From the NCBI RefSeq assembly GCF_011927695.1, contig NZ_JAATJE010000001.1, forward strand, positions 1,240,001 through 1,304,000: a DNA stretch of 64,000 bases. Direction: 5' to 3'. Below the pieces are notes generated by a model. That model did no database searches. It saw nothing but the letters and a program-made list of their open reading frames with translations, and had not been told where the DNA came from. This stretch comes from Sphingomonas jejuensis. GTDB taxonomy: Bacteria > Pseudomonadota > Alphaproteobacteria > Sphingomonadales > Sphingomonadaceae. How positions within the stretch are numbered: the stretch's first letter is position 1; each line of letters opens with the position of its first letter. This document shows positions 61,642 to 64,000 of this stretch, piece after piece. Both the position numbers and the translations under genes were made by a program.

Positions 61642-62216
61642 GGCCGGGAGATCTCCACCGCCAGCGGTCCTTTGCGCCCCGCCGCGATACGCGCGACGAG
61701 CGGCTCGCCCGGCTCGACCTCGGCAATGCCGCCGCGCCGCAGCGTCTCCATGTGCACGAAGATGTCCTGGTCGTCTCCGTCCGCAATGACGAAGCCATAG
61801 CCTTTCAGTCGGTTGAACCATTTCACCGTGACCGGCTGTGGCGGCCCGGCATCATCGACCAGCGCCACCGGGTCCACACGATCACGTACCGCCGCGGTGA
61901 TCTGGTCATGATCGGGCCCGGTTGCCGTTGTCAGGTCGAACGACAGCACGCGACGCGCCTGCAGACCGCGCTCCCGCCGCATCGCCAGCAGCTCCGTGCG
62001 GGTGCCTTCCGGAAGGCTGCGGCGTTGGTGATCCTTCAGGACGGAAAAATGCAGCAGGATGTCGCTGCCGTCCTCGTCGGACACCACGAAGCCGAAGCCG
62101 CGGGTGGCGTCGAACCACTTCACCACGCCCGCATGCCGCTCGTAACTCTGGCCGCCCTCGCTCGCCGCCTCTGCACCGGATGTGTGCAGGGACGCGGTGT
62201 CGCCGCTGTCGATCAT
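61638..62216 (-). CDS. Two-domain cold-shock protein
   Basis: A 192-residue protein with two CspA-like RNA-binding domains. The first has [31 protein letters not shown] (RNP1 GFGFV, RNP2 ILLHF), the second [31 protein letters not shown] charged linker lies between. Such tandem-domain proteins are common in alphaproteobacteria and may act as RNA chaperones rather than in cold response. The ATG at 62216 is preferred; a possible ATG at 62243 sits before the Shine-Dalgarno-like ggagg. It heads a four-gene minus-strand operon. Confidence 0.9.
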   Translation of the reverse strand: MIDSGDTASLHTSGAEAASEGGQSYERHAGVVKWFDATRGFGFVVSDEDGSDILLHFSVLKDHQRRSLPEGTRTELLAMRRERGLQARRVLSFDLTTATGPDHDQITAAVRDRVDPVALVDDAGPPQPVTVKWFNRLKGYGFVIADGDDQDIFVHMETLRRGGIAEVEPGEPLVARIAAGRKGPLAVEISRP

Positions 62217-62285
62217 CGTCCCCCCACTCCTCCAATCACGCATTTACCACGCTGTACCGGGAAATGCGACGCCCGGTAACAAACA

Positions 62286-62825
62286 TTAACCGTCCTGCAA
62301 CAACTCTTGGACGAGCGACATGTCTCCCGGTTCCGAGTCGATGAGACGTTTCGCGATCGCAAAGCCATGCCCGGCCCGCGCAAAGGCGGCAAACAGCTTT
62401 CGTTCGGCATCCGGCGGTGCCTTCTCCGTGGCAAACGGCCCGATCCGCTTGCGTCGTGCAAACGCGATCGCGGTCTCCGCGGCGGACAGGTCGGCCACCG
62501 CCTCGTGGCGGTCATCCTCCTCGATCCCGGCCGCCCGCAGAGTGTCCGTCACGCGCCGGACGCCGAAGCCCCGCCGCCCCAGCGCCGCCGCCCGGCTGCG
62601 GGCAAAGCCCGCATCATCGACATAGCCAAGGGCCGCGATCCGCTCCACGATCGCATCGACGTCCACCGGTCCGTCTGCGCCGCGCTCGCGGAGCTTGCGC
62701 GCCAGATAGCTTCGCAACCGCGCCCGGGTGGTGGCATACCGCCCGACATAGAACAGGGCGAGCCGTTCGGCCGCGTCCCGGTCCATCGGCGGGCGCTCCT
62801 CGGGCGGGCGGCGCTTGCGGCTCAT
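62286..62825 (-). CDS. recX: Regulatory protein RecX
   Basis: A 179-residue RecX-like protein of three tandem three-helix repeats: ALFYVGRYATTRARLRSYLARKLRERG, IVERIAALGYVDDAGFARSRAAALGRRGFGVRRVTDTLRAAGI, and AFARRKRIGPF. RecX caps RecA filaments and limits recombination. recA is not nearby. The start is ATG at 62825. Confidence 0.9.
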   Translation of the reverse strand: MSRKRRPPEERPPMDRDAAERLALFYVGRYATTRARLRSYLARKLRERGADGPVDVDAIVERIAALGYVDDAGFARSRAAALGRRGFGVRRVTDTLRAAGIEEDDRHEAVADLSAAETAIAFARRKRIGPFATEKAPPDAERKLFAAFARAGHGFAIAKRLIDSEPGDMSLVQELLQDG

Positions 62826-62945
62826 GCGCCACGTTCCTGCCACAGTCGCGTCCGAATTTGACCGATCACGCGCGTCATCGCCGATGACCTGTTTAGGCCG
62901 TCCGACCCGGAAGGGCGGACTTCATGAATTGCGGGAGGATGCATC

Positions 62946-64000
62946 ATGCTGAAGCTTGCCGATCATCCATCCGTGCGCCAGACGTTTTCGATGGAGTCCG
63001 CTGTTCCCGTGCACACCCCGACGGATTGCGCGCTGGCGCGTCGCTTCTCCGACTTCGCGACACTTGGCGAGGCGCTCGACTACGCTGCCGGCGGCACCCG
63101 CGGGTTCAATTTCCACGATGCGCGCGGTCAGCTGGTCCGGCCCTACAGCTTTGCGGCCATGCGAACTGATGCGCGGGATCATGCGCTCCGCTTCATCGCC
63201 GCCGGCGTCGCGCCGGGCGATCGGGTCGCGTTGATCGCGGAAACCGGCGCAGACTTTGCGGCGCTGTTCTTCGGGGCCATCTACGCCGGTGCTTGGCCGG
63301 TGCCGCTGCCCCTGCCGACCTCCTTCGGGGGCGCGTCGGCCTACGTCGATCAGCTTGGCGTCCAGCTCGACAGCTGTGATCCGGTCATGCTCATCCACCC
63401 GCCGGAACTGACGGCGATGGCGGGCGAGGCGGCGCGTCAGCGCGGCGTCCCGGCGCTGGACTGGGACGGCTTTTCCGCGCTGGAGGCCCCTCAGGCCGAT
63501 CTGCCGTCCTTCGGTCCGGACGACATCGCCTATCTCCAATATTCCAGCGGCTCGACCCGCTTCCCGCACGGCGTTGCGATCACCCATCGCGCCCTGCTCA
63601 GCAACCTGGCAGCGCATGGTCATGGCACCGAACTGCGCGACGGCGATCGCTGCGTGTCCTGGCTGCCCTGGTATCACGACATGGGGCTGGTCGGCTGCAT
63701 GCTGTCGCCGGTCGCCAACCAGGTGTCGACCGACTATCTGCGGACCGAGGATTTCGCGCGCCGTCCGCTCGCCTGGCTCGACATGATCAGCCGCAACAGC
63801 GGCACCACCCTCTCCTACTCGCCGACCTTCGGCTACGATATCTGCGCGCGCCGGCTGTCCAGCCAGACCCGCAGCTTTGATCTGTCGCGCTGGCGCGTCG
63901 CCGGGAACGGCGCCGACATGATCCGCCCGGACGTGATGGAAGCCTTCACCGCGGCCTTCCGCGACTCCGGTTTTGATCCCAAGGCGTTCCTCCCAAGCTA
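62946..64000 (+). CDS. Fatty acyl-AMP ligase, 5' part (runs off the window)
   Basis: The first 351 codons of an adenylate-forming enzyme; the reading frame stays open to the window edge. A GGGAGG lies before the ATG at 62946. Motifs: LIAETGADFAALFFGAIYAGAWPVPLP, the A3 motif LQYSSGSTRFPHGVAITHRALLSNL, and SWLPWYHDMGLVGCML (A4), which is the fatty acyl-AMP ligase/acyl-ACP synthetase form. The A3 lysine position is His (F-P-H-G), as in the sphingolipid-linked acyl-ACP synthetases I know from Sphingomonas and Caulobacter relatives. Such genes usually precede an acyl carrier protein and serine palmitoyltransferase, which would be beyond the window. Confidence 0.9.
   Translation, partial: MLKLADHPSVRQTFSMESAVPVHTPTDCALARRFSDFATLGEALDYAAGGTRGFNFHDARGQLVRPYSFAAMRTDARDHALRFIAAGVAPGDRVALIAETGADFAALFFGAIYAGAWPVPLPLPTSFGGASAYVDQLGVQLDSCDPVMLIHPPELTAMAGEAARQRGVPALDWDGFSALEAPQADLPSFGPDDIAYLQYSSGSTRFPHGVAITHRALLSNLAAHGHGTELRDGDRCVSWLPWYHDMGLVGCMLSPVANQVSTDYLRTEDFARRPLAWLDMISRNSGTTLSYSPTFGYDICARRLSSQTRSFDLSRWRVAGNGADMIRPDVMEAFTAAFRDSGFDPKAFLPS

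Noticed and set aside
1-64000. Mobile elements, CRISPR arrays, prophage, integrons
   Set aside because: No transposase, integrase, repeat-spacer array or phage gene found in any frame; gene order and base composition are uniform.

Overview
This 64 kb window is a stretch of chromosome from an alphaproteobacterium, most likely Sphingomonadales (Sphingomonas-like). The signs are high GC content, dense gene packing with many ATGA/GTGA start-stop overlaps, an alphaproteobacterial SOS box (GTTC-N7-GTTC) before lexA, CpdR, the F1-ATPase zeta inhibitor (DUF1476), an NDUFA12-type complex I accessory subunit, a PEPxxWA-CTERM protein and a fatty acyl-AMP ligase of the sphingolipid-associated type. It is almost entirely core genome. 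I see no insertion sequence, prophage, integron or CRISPR array.

Layout. 0-4 kb: the start of a chorismate mutase gene, a small secreted protein, rpsD with its terminator, and a secreted S9 peptidase. 4-8 kb: a putrescine operon (agmatine deiminase, ThuA-like protein, N-carbamoylputrescine amidase), a beta/gamma-crystallin-like protein, a type 5 uracil-DNA glycosylase, and folK overlapping tRNA-Lys. 8-19 kb: an aldo/keto reductase, an XdhC/MocA molybdenum-cofactor maturation pair, then a minus-strand leucine/branched acyl-CoA degradation operon (MaoC, CitE-like lyase, isovaleryl-CoA dehydrogenase, both methylcrotonyl-CoA carboxylase subunits, FMN reductase), and a GH130 enzyme. 19-25 kb: tRNA-Val, cpdR, N-formylglutamate amidohydrolase, a candidate small RNA, sapC, pyrG, secG and tpiA.

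25-34 kb is a plus-strand operon: ppiD, trpE, a GNAT gene, trpG, trpD, trpC, moaC, moeA, then lexA with its own SOS box. 34-40 kb: comEC, gltX, gltA, a DEAD-box helicase and a DUF1289 protein. 40-47 kb: nadC, a DUF2254 membrane protein, nadA, an MBL-fold hydrolase, and a BlaR1/M56 peptidase with its BlaI repressor and a BlaI-type operator. 47-50 kb: grxD, bolA, the zeta subunit, a 42-residue membrane peptide and a serine hydrolase. 49-52 kb: scoA and scoB separated by an acid-phosphatase lipoprotein. 52-55 kb: a glyoxalase-fold protein, a TPP enzyme, a PEPxxWA-CTERM protein and a CsbD protein. 55-60 kb: a ThiS-ThiG fusion, aroQ, accB, accC, a ParA-like ATPase and aat. 60-64 kb: a minus-strand operon (two-domain cold-shock protein, DUF192, NDUFA12, DUF2155), recX, and the first part of the acyl-AMP ligase, which runs off the window.

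The observations most worth a second look are: a minus-strand small RNA candidate at about 20.62-20.73 kb with its own promoter, C-rich hairpin loops and a strong terminator (cuckoo-RNA-like); a 271-bp antisense overlap between aat and the DUF2155 gene; an unexplained 13-17 bp perfect-stem hairpin downstream of a sigma-54-like GG-N10-GC motif between blaI and grxD; the BlaI/M56/MBL cassette; and a ThuA-like gene inserted in the putrescine operon.
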